DNA of 64,000 nt from Cytobacillus kochii (GTDB taxonomy: Bacteria; Bacillota; Bacilli; Bacillales; Cytobacillaceae). Position numbers and translations under genes: made by a program. The DNA lies in the NCBI RefSeq assembly GCF_020171845.1, contig NZ_JAIVAM010000010.1:158877-222876 (forward strand), read 5' to 3'. Below are positions 40,425 to 49,334 of the stretch, in pieces (positions within the stretch are counted from its first letter, which is position 1; each line of letters begins with the position of its first letter). The notes beneath the pieces were generated by a model that ran no database searches, had not been told where the DNA came from, and was given only the letters and a program-made list of their open reading frames with translations.

Positions 40425-41258
40425 TTATTCAGTAACAGGTACAACTGCACCTTCATATTGTTCTTCAATGAAACTTTGGATTTCTTCAGAGTGTAATACT
40501 TCTAGTAGTGCTTTAATTTCTTCTTTGTCTTCATCCCCAGCTCTAACTGCGATTACATTCACATATGGAGAATCACTCTCTTCAAGTGCAATTGCATCTT
40601 CCACTGGATTTAAGCCAGCATCAATCGCATAGTTAGAGTTAATTAGAACTGCGTCACCTTCTCCATTATTATATATTTGTGGAAGAAGTGCTGCTTCATA
40701 CTCTGTATCAAACTTTATATTTTTCGTATTTTCCTCAATATCATCAATTGTCGCTGTCGTTTTATCGACATCAGCTTTTAGTGTAATCAAACCTTCCTTT
40801 TCTAACATTGTCAAAATACGACCGTGGTCAGGTACAGAGCTACTCATAATAATTGTTGCTCCTTCTGGAAGATCATCTAAGCTATCATATTCTTGTGAAT
40901 AAACACCAATTGGCTCGATATGAACACCACCAGCATTAACAAAATCATAATCATTTTCAGCCATTTGAGATTCTAAATAAGGGATATGTTGGAAATAGTT
41001 CGCATCAATATCGCCACCCTCTAACGCTTGGTTCGGTACGATATAATCTTGGAACGTTGTGATATCCAACTCAATTCCTTTTTCTTCTAATAAAGGTTTT
41101 GCTTCATTTAGGATTTCAGCATGCGGTACATTAGATGCCCCAATTTTTAATGTTTTTGTTCCTTCATCAGATCCTTCGCTACCTTCATCTGAAGATCCAC
41201 AAGCAGCAATAAATAATGCAACAGCTGCAATCATTAAAACAGATAACCATTTTTTCAT
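40425..41258 (-). CDS. metQ: Methionine ABC transporter substrate-binding lipoprotein MetQ
   Basis: 277-aa NlpA-family lipoprotein, receptor for D/L-methionine. Signal peptide with lipobox IAAC at residues 17-20, then a short Ser/Glu/Gly linker. The mature part shows LKIGASNVPHAEIL, the TFQDYIVPNQALEGGDIDANYFQH block and YVNVIAVRAGDE near the C-terminus. Third gene of the metNPQ operon, twelve bases after metP. Confidence 0.95.
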   Translation of the reverse strand: MKKWLSVLMIAAVALFIAACGSSDEGSEGSDEGTKTLKIGASNVPHAEILNEAKPLLEEKGIELDITTFQDYIVPNQALEGGDIDANYFQHIPYLESQMAENDYDFVNAGGVHIEPIGVYSQEYDSLDDLPEGATIIMSSSVPDHGRILTMLEKEGLITLKADVDKTTATIDDIEENTKNIKFDTEYEAALLPQIYNNGEGDAVLINSNYAIDAGLNPVEDAIALEESDSPYVNVIAVRAGDEDKEEIKALLEVLHSEEIQSFIEEQYEGAVVPVTE

Positions 41259-41270
41259 TTTTTAGCTCTC

Positions 41271-41939
41271 CTATCGTTTGTCTAGTTTGGAAGTAATCAA
41301 ATCACCAATCATTTGAATGATAAACACGATAATTAAGATAATAATCGTTGCAATCCATACAACGTCATATCTACTTCTTTGGAAACCTTCTAAGTAGGCA
41401 AGATTCCCTAATCCTCCTGCACCTATGACACCTGCCATCGCCGTATATCCGACTAGCGCAATCGCTGTAACGGTAATACCCGAAACAAGCGCTGGCATAG
41501 ATTCAGGGATGAGTACCTTCCATATAATTGTACTTGTTTTTGCACCCATCGATTTAGAGGCTTCAATGACACCTTTATCAATCTCACGTAAGCCAATTTC
41601 CACCATTCTTGCATAGAAAGGTGCTGCACCAATAATGAGTGCTGGCAATGCTGCATTTTCTCCAATCATTGTCCCTAAAATCATTTTTGTGAAAGGGATT
41701 AGTAACACAATCAAGATTAAGAACGGAATGGATCGAAAGACATTAACAAATGCCGCAATAATTTTATTAACTAGCTGATTTTGCCATATATTACCTTTAG
41801 AAGTTAAGAACAAAAGTAATCCAAGAATAATTCCTAAAATAAACGTGGCTATAACAGAAATACTTGTCATATATAAAGTTTCTTTTGTTGCTTCCCACAT
41901 TCTTTCCCAATCCACATTTGGTAGCCATTCATTAAGCAT
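41271..41939 (-). CDS. metP: Methionine ABC transporter permease MetP (MetI)
   Basis: 222-aa permease with five or six membrane segments. The binding-protein-dependent permease loop is EIDKGVIEASKSMGAKTSTIIWKVLIPESMP. GAGGLGNLAYLEGFQRSRYDV near the C-terminus is typical of MetI. Overlaps metN by eight bases. Confidence 0.95.
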   Translation of the reverse strand: MLNEWLPNVDWERMWEATKETLYMTSISVIATFILGIILGLLLFLTSKGNIWQNQLVNKIIAAFVNVFRSIPFLILIVLLIPFTKMILGTMIGENAALPALIIGAAPFYARMVEIGLREIDKGVIEASKSMGAKTSTIIWKVLIPESMPALVSGITVTAIALVGYTAMAGVIGAGGLGNLAYLEGFQRSRYDVVWIATIIILIIVFIIQMIGDLITSKLDKR

Positions 41940-42957
41940 GGGAAATCACCTCCACGCCAACCTTCTGCGAATGAATATATTCAATCGCGCGGGTAACCTC
42001 ATCCGACTCTCCATCTATATGAATAAATAAGGTACCGTAAGAGCCACTTTGTGTTTGGGATATCTTTCCTTGTAATACATTCACTGTTACATTGTAGTGA
42101 CGAATTAAGTTTGTGATTAATGGTTGTTCCGCTGAACCACCTACAAATCCAAGTTGAACAATTTGGCCATTTGGATAAGCACTCAGTAAATGTGTAATCG
42201 TTTCCTTCGTTTCTTCCGGTTCGGTCACTTGTTGAACAAAACGCTTCGTAATAGGTTCTTTTGGCTTTTGGAACACATCTAGCACTTCGCCAATTTCAAC
42301 AATTCTTCCACCTTCCATGACAGCCACACGGTGGCAAATCTTGCGAATGACATGCATTTCATGCGTAATTAACACAATAGTTAACCCTAAACGTTCATTA
42401 ATATCAACAAGTAAGTCGAGAATACTATCAGTTGTTTGCGGATCTAGAGCACTTGTCGCCTCATCACATAACAGTACTTTAGGATTATTGGCAAGTGCTC
42501 GAGCAATACCTACTCGCTGTTTTTGTCCACCGCTTAATTGCGAAGGATAGGCATCCTCTCGACCATCTAGTCCGACCAATTTAATTAATTCATTAACTCT
42601 CTCTAGTCGCGCTTTCTTAGGTACACCAGCAATTTCTAATGGAAACGCAATGTTTTCTCGAACTGTTCGAGACCATAATAAATTAAAATGTTGAAAAATC
42701 ATGCTTATTTCTTGTCTAGCCTTTCTTAAGCTAGCACCTTTTATGCGAGAAACTTCATTCCCAGCTACAGATACAACGCCTTCAGTCGGGATTTCAAGTC
42801 CATTTAACATACGAATCAATGTACTTTTACCTGCACCACTGTATCCGATTACACCGAATATTTCACCCTCGTTAATTTCGAGGTTAACATTGTCTACTGC
42901 ATTTACTTTCCCGTTTTTCGTTGAGAAAATCTTTTTTACATCTTTTATTGAAATCAT
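41932..42957 (-). CDS. metN: Methionine ABC transporter ATP-binding protein MetN
   Basis: 341 aa from the ATG at 42957 (MISIKDVKK), behind GAGGTGAAG. ATPase domain with Walker A GYSGAGKSTL, signature LSGGQKQRVGIARAL and Walker B VLLCDEATSALDP. The C-terminal 80 residues form the NIL domain, which senses methionine and gives trans-inhibition in characterised MetN proteins. Controlled by the SAM riboswitch upstream. Confidence 0.95.
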   Translation of the reverse strand: MISIKDVKKIFSTKNGKVNAVDNVNLEINEGEIFGVIGYSGAGKSTLIRMLNGLEIPTEGVVSVAGNEVSRIKGASLRKARQEISMIFQHFNLLWSRTVRENIAFPLEIAGVPKKARLERVNELIKLVGLDGREDAYPSQLSGGQKQRVGIARALANNPKVLLCDEATSALDPQTTDSILDLLVDINERLGLTIVLITHEMHVIRKICHRVAVMEGGRIVEIGEVLDVFQKPKEPITKRFVQQVTEPEETKETITHLLSAYPNGQIVQLGFVGGSAEQPLITNLIRHYNVTVNVLQGKISQTQSGSYGTLFIHIDGESDEVTRAIEYIHSQKVGVEVISHA

Positions 42958-43017
42958 CTTATACTTCACCTCTTCAATCCAGAAAAACCAACACATTTAT
43001 AGCATATCCATTGTTTA

Positions 43018-43053
43018 TAAAAAAAGCCTTCCTGCTTATGAGCAGAAAGGCTT
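43018..43053 (-). terminator. Riboswitch-controlled terminator upstream of metN
   Basis: AAGCCTTTCTGCT / AGCAGGAAGGCTT stem followed by TTTTTT on the minus strand, between the S-box aptamer and metN. Confidence 0.88.
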
Positions 43054-43070
43054 GTTATGAAAATTCCTTT

Positions 43071-43175
43071 CTCTCATCTTTCAAAGCTAATGCTTTGAGT
43101 GAATTGGCACCATTTCAATTAAATGACGGTTGCCGGGCTTCAAAGGGCACTTCCCTCCACCTCTCTAAATAAGAG
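43071..43175 (-). ncRNA. SAM riboswitch (S-box) of metNPQ
   Basis: Minus strand: CUCUUAU-GAGAG start, then the conserved GGUGGAGGGA, GCCCUUUGAAGCCCGGCAACC, GGUGCCAAUUC, and a closing GAUGAGAG. This is the class I S-box order. With the terminator downstream, SAM should switch methionine import off. Confidence 0.95.
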
Positions 43176-43215
43176 CAAACTATGAATATATTGAATTTTT
43201 TTGTGTACCTGTGTA

Positions 43216-43245
43216 ATAGTATCATGTCATTGAAGTAGGTGTCAA
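43216..43245 (-). promoter_or_regulatory. SigA-type promoter of the metNPQ S-box transcript
   Basis: TTGACA (-35), 18 bp, TACTAT (-10) on the minus strand, about 40 bp before the S-box begins and directly behind the metY stop at 43264. Confidence 0.6.
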
Positions 43246-43263
43246 ATCTGAAAATAATAGTTG

Positions 43264-44580
43264 TTAGGCCCTTATATTTAATGAAGCAATACCGGTTGCC
43301 GCTTCAATAGCAGATTCAAGATCATCGATCAAATCTTCTACATTTTCAATTCCAATTGATAATCGGATTAAGTCTTCAGGTACACCTGCTTGTTTTAACC
43401 CATCTTGATTAAGTTGTTGATGCGTTGTGCTTGCTGGATGTATAATAAGACTTTTTGCATCACCTACATTCGCTACATGTGCGAACAGCTCAACCGAATT
43501 AATAACCTTCGCACCTGCTTCGCGCCCACCAGATATGCCAAAAACGACAACTGCCCCTGCACCTTTAGATAAATATTTGTCTGCTAATTCTTTATTAGGA
43601 TGGTTGTCATCGCCCGGATAAAGTACCCAATTAACAGCAGGGTGATTATTCAAATATTGCACAATTTTTTTCGTATTAGCAATATGTTCTTTCATTCGAA
43701 CCGTTAACGTTTCTAAACCTAAAGTGAATTGGAAGGCGCTTTGTGCACTTAGTGCTGGACCTAAATCCCTTAGAAGCTGCACTCTCGCCTTAGTAATATA
43801 TGCTACAGGGCCAAGTGCCTCACTATATACTAAATCGTTATAGCTTGTATCCGGCTGACTTAATCCTGGATACTTCTCTGAATTCCAATCAAATTTACCA
43901 CCGTCAACAATGATTCCCCCCATTGTCGTCCCATTCCCCAGTAACCATTTCGTAGCAGAATGAACAACAATATCTGCGCCATGCTCAATCGGCCGACATA
44001 GATAAGGAGTTGCAAATGTGTTATCAACCACTAACGGCACACCATGTTCATGGGCGATATTAGAAACCGTTTCAATATCTAGTACTTGTAAACTCGGGTT
44101 ACCAATGGTTTCGGCAAATACAGCTCGTGTCTTTTCATTGATTGCTGCTCGTAGTTCCTCTTCATTATTCATATCGATAAGCCTAACGTTGATGCCGTAC
44201 TTTGGTAAAGTGACTGTAAATAAATTATATGTACCTCCATATAAATTAGAGGCAGCTACAATTTCATCACCCGCTTGAACAATATTAAGAAGTGCTAAGT
44301 AAATGGCTGCTTGCCCGCTTGCTAATGCTAATGCGCCTGTTCCCCCTTCTAACAATGCAACTCTTTCCTCAAACACAGTAACCGTTGGATTATGAATACG
44401 AGAATAAATATATCCTGTTTCTTTTAAGCCAAATAAGTCTTGCGCATGCTCTGTATTTTGGAATTGATAAGCATTATTTTGATAGATTGGGACTGCTCTT
44501 GCCCCTGTTACTGGATCAGGTTTTAGCCCACCATGAACACCAATTGTTTCAAAACGAAGTTGCTTTTCTTTTTCTGCCAT
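43264..44580 (-). CDS. metY: O-acetylhomoserine aminocarboxypropyltransferase (sulfhydrylase)
   Basis: 438 aa from the ATG at 44580, behind AGAGGAGAG. PLP enzyme of the Cys/Met metabolism family that makes homocysteine (or methionine with methanethiol) from O-acetylhomoserine. The cofactor lysine is in VHSATKWLLGNG near residues 203-214; the N-terminal RFETIGVHGG and AVPIYQNNAYQF segments are typical of MetY. Long MetY-type length (about 430) separates it from MetB/MetC (about 380). It has its own SAM riboswitch, tying it to methionine synthesis. Confidence 0.93.
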   Translation of the reverse strand: MAEKEKQLRFETIGVHGGLKPDPVTGARAVPIYQNNAYQFQNTEHAQDLFGLKETGYIYSRIHNPTVTVFEERVALLEGGTGALALASGQAAIYLALLNIVQAGDEIVAASNLYGGTYNLFTVTLPKYGINVRLIDMNNEEELRAAINEKTRAVFAETIGNPSLQVLDIETVSNIAHEHGVPLVVDNTFATPYLCRPIEHGADIVVHSATKWLLGNGTTMGGIIVDGGKFDWNSEKYPGLSQPDTSYNDLVYSEALGPVAYITKARVQLLRDLGPALSAQSAFQFTLGLETLTVRMKEHIANTKKIVQYLNNHPAVNWVLYPGDDNHPNKELADKYLSKGAGAVVVFGISGGREAGAKVINSVELFAHVANVGDAKSLIIHPASTTHQQLNQDGLKQAGVPEDLIRLSIGIENVEDLIDDLESAIEAATGIASLNIRA

Positions 44581-44623
44581 TTTACATCTCTCCTCTTTTT
44601 TAAATTGGAAAGAAAAGACGACC

Positions 44624-44653
44624 AAAAACCCTCTTCACAAAGAAGAGGGTTTA
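44624..44653 (-). terminator. Riboswitch-controlled terminator upstream of metY
   Basis: AAACCCTCTTC / GAAGAGGGTTT stem followed by T residues on the minus strand, between the S-box aptamer and metY. Confidence 0.88.
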
Positions 44654-44659
44654 TCATCT

Positions 44660-44767
44660 CTTCTTATCTATCAGAGCTTTTATGCTCTGCTGGAATTAGC
44701 ACCGTGTATCAAACAACCGGTTGCCGGGTTTCATAGGGCCAGTCCCTCCACCACTCTCGATAAGAAT
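44660..44767 (-). ncRNA. SAM riboswitch (S-box) of metY
   Basis: Minus strand: UUCUUAUCGAGAG, GGUGGAGGGACUGGCCC, UGAAACCCGGCAACC, GGUGCUAAUUCC, then an AGAGC-loop-GCUCU hairpin and the closing GAUAGAUAAGAA. All class I S-box elements are present. Confidence 0.95.
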
Positions 44768-44794
44768 ATTTAATTTTCTAATTATTCTAAGGAT

Positions 44795-44823
44795 AGAATA
44801 ACAACCTTTTTTTGGGAAGTCAA
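44795..44823 (-). promoter_or_regulatory. SigA-type promoter of the metY S-box transcript
   Basis: TTGACT (-35), 17 bp, TATTCT (-10) on the minus strand, about 28 bp before the aptamer. Confidence 0.65.
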
Positions 44824-44854
44824 TCTTTTTTTAGTACATTTGATATATTTTTGA

Positions 44855-45190
44855 TTAATTTTGATTTAACAGGAAAATGGCATCTAATTTCAATAATTGT
44901 CTAAAAGTCGATTTAAGGATGATATGCTTTTCATCCACTTGTTTCTTTAGACTTGTACGCCCTTGAAGCAAAGAATGAAAGCGGTCAGCAGTAGTTTGAA
45001 TGATTATATGATAATTTTTCAATGGGCGAGCATGTTTAATTAACAGCCTTTTACGGTCTAATGTCAAATACAATAGATTTTGTTCTAATTCTACTCGTAT
45101 CCTTATAGGTTCCTTTAACATCATTAAAATATGATCATTTACTCTTAAAGATTGATTGAAATGATAAATGAGTTTCTCTATTGAAACCAC
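44855..45190 (-). CDS. yusD: YusD-like small protein
   Basis: 111 aa from a GTG at 45190. The start is doubtful: an AGGAGG site overlaps that GTG and points, eight bases on, to an in-frame ATA. The protein is basic, with strand-rich segments (VELEQNLLYLTLDRKRLL, YHIIIQTTADRFHSLLQGR) that resemble an SCP2-like lipid-binding fold; this is tentative. It occupies the position of yusD between met transport and yusE in B. subtilis. No experimental function is known to me. Confidence 0.62.
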   Translation of the reverse strand: MVSIEKLIYHFNQSLRVNDHILMMLKEPIRIRVELEQNLLYLTLDRKRLLIKHARPLKNYHIIIQTTADRFHSLLQGRTSLKKQVDEKHIILKSTFRQLLKLDAIFLLNQN

Positions 45191-45427
45191 CTCCTGCCCC
45201 GTCTTATATTCTATAATTCTGTTCCAAGAAATGATTTCCTTCTCCTAACTATCGACTTTAACCGACAGAACATTTTATTTCCAACAATGTTCACACCTAT
45301 TTCCCGAGAAATATGTCAAAAGCTAGATTTATCGACAGAAAAAAGATACAGCCCATCGGTTCACCTGCATAGAATGAGTGAAGGGTGTATTTAATATTTG
45401 CGCAAAACCCCTTGATTGAAAGCATAA

Positions 45428-45462
45428 GAAAACCACTTATTCCTAAACAATAAGTGGTTTTA
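45428..45462 (-). terminator. Terminator of yusF-yusE
   Basis: AAAACCACTTATT / AATAAGTGGTTTT perfect stem; the yusE stop at 45460 lies in its first arm. A T-rich tract follows on the minus strand. Confidence 0.82.
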
Positions 45463-45783
45463 AAATTGAGACTGTAATTCATATGATTGAATTTGCTCAA
45501 GTAAATAAGGTACGGAATGGAAAGCATAAAGCTTATCAACTAACTCTCCTTTTTTAAACACAAGTAAACACGGTACACTTTCAATTTCATACTTTTCGGC
45601 TACTGCTGGCAAAAAATTCAGGTCGGCTTTACCTATAGGAAGGTTCTGCAACAGTTGCTCAGTAATTGTTAGCATTTTCCCGGCAACTTGACATGTCCCA
45701 CACATAGGAGTGAATAAATAAAATAAGCCGGATTGCTTCCTTGCGATCAAATCATTTAAGTCATTGTTTGACCAGTCAATCAT
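45460..45783 (-). CDS. yusE: Thioredoxin-like protein YusE
   Basis: 107-aa thioredoxin-fold protein. Active-site motif MCGTC at residues 27-31 (CxxC at 28 and 31) after the LFYLFTP strand, and the cis-proline strand VPCLLVFKKGE near residues 70-80. Cytosolic; partner unknown. The start follows yusF by a few bases, so they are co-transcribed. Confidence 0.88.
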   Translation of the reverse strand: MIDWSNNDLNDLIARKQSGLFYLFTPMCGTCQVAGKMLTITEQLLQNLPIGKADLNFLPAVAEKYEIESVPCLLVFKKGELVDKLYAFHSVPYLLEQIQSYELQSQF

Positions 45784-45787
45784 GTTA

Positions 45788-46144
45788 TCATCCTTTATCT
45801 AAATACTCGGTATATATATCTATATTTGCACTTATTAAGGCTGTAGCTAAATGATACGCGGGTGCCGCCTCGACTTCACGATACATTTTATCAATATAGA
45901 TATGCTCTGCCTCTGGTAACTCTCTCTTAAATTGTTTACGAAGTTTTTCTCCTGATGCGTCAGCATCGACTAATATATAGACTTCCTTCCCAATTAAATA
46001 ATCAATTAATTCATCCAACTTCGAAGTGCCAATCGTTCCATTTGTACATAAGATCTCTACAGGTTCTCTGATTAATCCTTTCACTTTTCGTTTGTCAGAT
46101 TTACCTTCAACAATAATCACTTTATTGCCATGTTCTATATGCAT
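45788..46144 (-). CDS. yusF: Toprim-domain protein YusF
   Basis: 118 aa from the ATG at 46144, seven bases after AGGTGA; two earlier in-frame starts are too close to the site. Small Toprim domain: the catalytic glutamate motif VIIVEGKSDK at the start and the VDADASGEK (DxD) motif in the middle. Toprim domains act in nicking, primase or nuclease (RNase M5-like) reactions; this stand-alone form is uncharacterised. Co-transcribed with yusE. Confidence 0.85.
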   Translation of the reverse strand: MHIEHGNKVIIVEGKSDKRKVKGLIREPVEILCTNGTIGTSKLDELIDYLIGKEVYILVDADASGEKLRKQFKRELPEAEHIYIDKMYREVEAAPAYHLATALISANIDIYTEYLDKG

Positions 46145-46247
46145 GCTCATCACCTAATATATATCATTTATATATTTTATAATAGTAAGCCTTTTTACAT
46201 TTGAAAACTTTTCAACACTTAGCTGGTATGTCTATATAGAAATTTAG

Positions 46248-46283
46248 AAAAAGGTCAAACCATTTAATGATTTGACCTTCTTT
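46248..46283 (-). terminator. Terminator of gcvH
   Basis: AAGGTCAAA / TTTGACCTT stem followed by TTTTTC on the minus strand, after the stop at 46296. Confidence 0.82.
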
Positions 46284-46295
46284 ATTTAACTGCAA

Positions 46296-46679
46296 TTAAT
46301 CTTCTTTTGTCATTTCTTCATATTGTTCAGCTGTCATTAGCTTGTCAATTTCACTTGCATCGGATGGCTCAACAACGATCATCCATGCTTTCTCGTAAGG
46401 AGATTCATTCACAAATTCTGGACTATCGCTAAGTTCTTCGTTAATCTCAACGATTTTACCACTAATTGGTGCATATAACTCAGAAACTGTTTTAACAGAT
46501 TCTACGCTACCAAACGGTTCATCAGCAGTTACTTCATCTCCTACTTCTGGAAGCTCAACAAATACGATATCTCCAAGTTCTGATTGAGCAAAGTATGTAA
46601 TACCAATACGAACTTTATCTCCTTCTGTTTTTACCCACTCGTGTTCTTCTGAATAACGTAATTCTTTAGGTGTGCTCAT
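46296..46679 (-). CDS. gcvH: Glycine cleavage system H protein
   Basis: 127-aa lipoyl carrier of the glycine cleavage system; in Bacilli it is also the donor from which lipoyl groups are relayed to other complexes. The lipoylated lysine is Lys63 in [12 protein letters not shown]. The hammerhead fold regions ([25 protein letters not shown]) are intact. GGAGGT precedes the ATG. No other gcv gene is adjacent, as in B. subtilis. Confidence 0.95.
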   Translation of the reverse strand: MSTPKELRYSEEHEWVKTEGDKVRIGITYFAQSELGDIVFVELPEVGDEVTADEPFGSVESVKTVSELYAPISGKIVEINEELSDSPEFVNESPYEKAWMIVVEPSDASEIDKLMTAEQYEEMTKED

Positions 46680-46765
46680 GTTTCATACCTCCATTAATTT
46701 AGGAAATTGTTTATTTTAATGACCGAATAAACGATCGTTTAAAACGTATAAAGCGCATCCACCAT

Positions 46766-47122
46766 TTACAGCCAATTTTGTTCAAATTCTAGCTCTTTAA
46801 ATCCGACTGTTACTTTCGTACCGTCTGTTGTTAATGGACGTTTAATTAACATTCCATCCGATGCTAATAAATCCAACAGTTCCGACTCTGAGGCCGTTTT
46901 CACTCGGTCTTTTAATCCTAACTCACGATACTTTTGACCGCTTGTGTTGAAAAACTTTTTCAGCTCTAACCCGCTCTTTTTGTAAAAATCTTCTATTTCC
47001 TTGCGGGATGGGGGATTTTCCACTATATGTATCGCATCATAGGCTATTTCATGTTCATCTAGCCATTTTTTCGCTTTTCGGCAAGTACCACATTTAGGAT
47101 ACCAATAGAAAGTAAGTGCCAT
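46766..47122 (-). CDS. yusI: ArsC/Spx-family protein YusI
   Basis: 118-aa protein of the arsenate reductase/Spx superfamily. CGTC redox motif at residues 11-14 (YPKCGTCRKAKKWL), then the family region IEDFYKKSGLELKKFFNTSG and MLIKRPLTTDG. It lacks the C-terminal helix features of Spx that contact RNA polymerase, so a thiol-redox or reductase role is more likely. Function unproven. Confidence 0.85.
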   Translation of the reverse strand: MALTFYWYPKCGTCRKAKKWLDEHEIAYDAIHIVENPPSRKEIEDFYKKSGLELKKFFNTSGQKYRELGLKDRVKTASESELLDLLASDGMLIKRPLTTDGTKVTVGFKELEFEQNWL

Positions 47123-47235
47123 GTTTTCACCACCTATTTTATCATACCTATATTCATGAATACTATCGTTTCATTAGCATAACATATTTCTTTTTATTTT
47201 CATAACGAAGAATTGTAATTATTATCATATTAAAA

Positions 47236-47273
47236 ACAAAACAAAGAGGCCCACATTCGTTCTTGAGCCTCAA
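47236..47273 (-). terminator. Probable terminator of fadNAE
   Basis: GAGGCTC / GGGCCTC imperfect stem with a T-rich tract on the minus strand, about 65 bp after the fadE stop at 47339. Imperfect, so moderate confidence. Confidence 0.5.
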
Positions 47274-47338
47274 GTTATAAAGTTCGCAAATGGAGGAAGT
47301 AAACAGGTTACTTTCCTTCCATTCATTAAAGATAAATA

Positions 47339-49132
47339 TTATACTACGAATCTTTCAGCTTCAATAATTTTCTCAGCCGCTTGACGTTTTTTCGCAATTA
47401 CATTTGTTGGAGTATGTCTCGTAAACTTCTTAAGTGCTGAAAGCATCATTCGTAATGTATCGCCTTCTTCCACACCTACTAAAGTTTCTTTCGCAATTAA
47501 CTCAATTTGATTAAATGCTTCTTGGCAGAAAATTTGTGTGTACAATAGCTTTTGTTCCGCTTTTGCTACTCCGTCTTTTACTATGGCTTTTTCAGTACGA
47601 AGAACAGTAGATTCCATAGAATAGGCGTAAGAAACAAGATCAGCAATATTTACAAGAACTTCTTGCTCTTTATCCAAAGCTTTTCCGTATTTTTGTGCAC
47701 ATAAACCTGCTGCAAGTAAGGCGATTTTCTTAGCGTTCTTTACAAGGTATTTCTCTTGCTCTAATGCTTCAGTACCTGGCTCTTCTGGCATCATCATCAT
47801 CAATTCCTCTTGAAGTGCCATTGCTTTTTCGAATAAAGGCAGTTCACCTTTCATTGCTTTTCTAACATACGTTCCTGGTACTAAAAGACGGTTGATTTCG
47901 TTTGTTCCTTCAAAGATTCGGTTGATTCTAGAATCACGGTAAGCTCTTTCTACTTCATATTCTGCCATAAAGCCATAACCACCATGTAATTGAACTGCCT
48001 CATCAACTACATAATCTAAAACTTCGGTAGAGAAAAACTTATTAAGTGAGCATTCTATTGCATATTCAGCAATAGACTTCGCTACTTCTTTACCGTCTTT
48101 GACTTCTTCATCACTCAGTTGACTCATTCTGTCATCAAATAGACCCACTGTACGGTAAACGGAGCTTTCAGCTGCATAAATTTTACTTGCCATTGTTCCG
48201 AATTTTTCCTTCGTTAAATTAAAAGAAGAAATAGGCGTACTGAATTGTTGACGTTGGTTAGCGTAAGCTACCCCTAATTTAAAGGCATGCTTAGAACCAC
48301 CCACTGCACCTACACCAAGTTTGTAACGACCAATATTTAAAATGTTAAAGGCAATGACATGACCACGACCAATTTCACCTAGTACATTTTCAACTGGTAC
48401 TTGTGCATCTTCTAAAATAAGTGTTCTTGTAGAAGAGCTCTTAATACCCATTTTCTTTTCTTCAGCACCTGTTGATACACCCGGATATTCTCTTTCAACA
48501 ATAAAAGCTGTGAATTGGTCACCGTTTATTTTGGCATAAACAACGAACACATCGGCAAACCCAGCATTCGTAATCCATTGTTTTTCCCCATTTAATACAT
48601 AATGTGTGCCTTCTGCGTTTAATTTAGCAGTTGTTTTTGCTCCTAATGCATCAGATCCTGAACTTGGTTCTGTTAGTGCATAAGCAGCTAATTTTTCACC
48701 TGTCGCAAGCACCGGTAAGTATTTTTGCTTTTGCTCTTCATTTCCGAACAATACAATTGGAAGAGAACCAATACCTACATGGGCACCGTGTGAGATAGAG
48801 AAACCACCGACACGTGACATTTTTTCAGCAATAAGTGCTGAACTTACCTTATCTAAACCGAGTCCACCGTATTCCTCTGGCACATCTGTACCAAGTAAGC
48901 CTAAGTCACCAGCTTTTTTCAATAGTTTTACAGAGCGATCGAATTCATGTTGTTCTAAATAATCCACTTGAGGTACCACTTCATTTGTCACATAATCTTC
49001 TGTCGTCTTCGCAATCATGATTTGCTCTTCGCTAAAATCCTCTGGTGTGTACATATTTTCATAAGAAATATCTTCAATTAAAAAGCTTCCACCTTTAATA
49101 AATTTTTCAGTTTGATTTGACACGTTCATCAT
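47339..49132 (-). CDS. fadE: Acyl-CoA dehydrogenase FadE
   Basis: 597-aa FAD-dependent acyl-CoA dehydrogenase, first oxidation of beta-oxidation. ACAD N, middle and C domains occupy about residues 35-410: YALTEPSSGSDALGAKTTA, WITNAGFADVFVVYAK and the flavin/catalytic block RIFEGTNEINRL with the base glutamate. A C-terminal helical extension of about 150 residues is typical of the long FadE of Bacilli. GGAGG is adjacent to two ATGs; a GTG at 49123 has better spacing, so the true start may be three codons later. Third gene of fadNAE. Confidence 0.92.
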   Translation of the reverse strand: MMNVSNQTEKFIKGGSFLIEDISYENMYTPEDFSEEQIMIAKTTEDYVTNEVVPQVDYLEQHEFDRSVKLLKKAGDLGLLGTDVPEEYGGLGLDKVSSALIAEKMSRVGGFSISHGAHVGIGSLPIVLFGNEEQKQKYLPVLATGEKLAAYALTEPSSGSDALGAKTTAKLNAEGTHYVLNGEKQWITNAGFADVFVVYAKINGDQFTAFIVEREYPGVSTGAEEKKMGIKSSSTRTLILEDAQVPVENVLGEIGRGHVIAFNILNIGRYKLGVGAVGGSKHAFKLGVAYANQRQQFSTPISSFNLTKEKFGTMASKIYAAESSVYRTVGLFDDRMSQLSDEEVKDGKEVAKSIAEYAIECSLNKFFSTEVLDYVVDEAVQLHGGYGFMAEYEVERAYRDSRINRIFEGTNEINRLLVPGTYVRKAMKGELPLFEKAMALQEELMMMMPEEPGTEALEQEKYLVKNAKKIALLAAGLCAQKYGKALDKEQEVLVNIADLVSYAYSMESTVLRTEKAIVKDGVAKAEQKLLYTQIFCQEAFNQIELIAKETLVGVEEGDTLRMMLSALKKFTRHTPTNVIAKKRQAAEKIIEAERFVV

Positions 49133-49219
49133 CCTCCATCTTCATTCTTTATGCTTTTTGCAGTTTTCGTTAACTTTGTTTTTCAAAGGTAATTAAATAA
49201 AATTTTCACTTCGGTTCAT

Positions 49220-49285
49220 TGCGCATCAGACACTCACTTTTTGCAGGGCTCAGATTTCTTTGATCTATTAACCGCAGGAGTCGAG
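49220..49285. repeat. Possible relic of a palindromic interspersed element between fadA and fadE
   Basis: AGACACTC (49229-49236) and GAGTGTCT (49271-49278) are perfect inverted repeats flanking a region that includes, on the minus strand, GACTCCTGCGG. That string reminds me of common interspersed repeats of Bacillaceae. It lies in the otherwise short fadA-fadE gap. Tentative. Confidence 0.35.
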
Positions 49286-49334
49286 TGTCTTCCACTCTAT
49301 AACACTATTGGTTTAAAAATCGAACTTAGTCGTT

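Noticed and set aside
45297..45539. 80-codon minus-strand frame with hydrophobic segments
   Set aside because: It overlaps yusE and its terminator in another frame and lacks a ribosome binding site.
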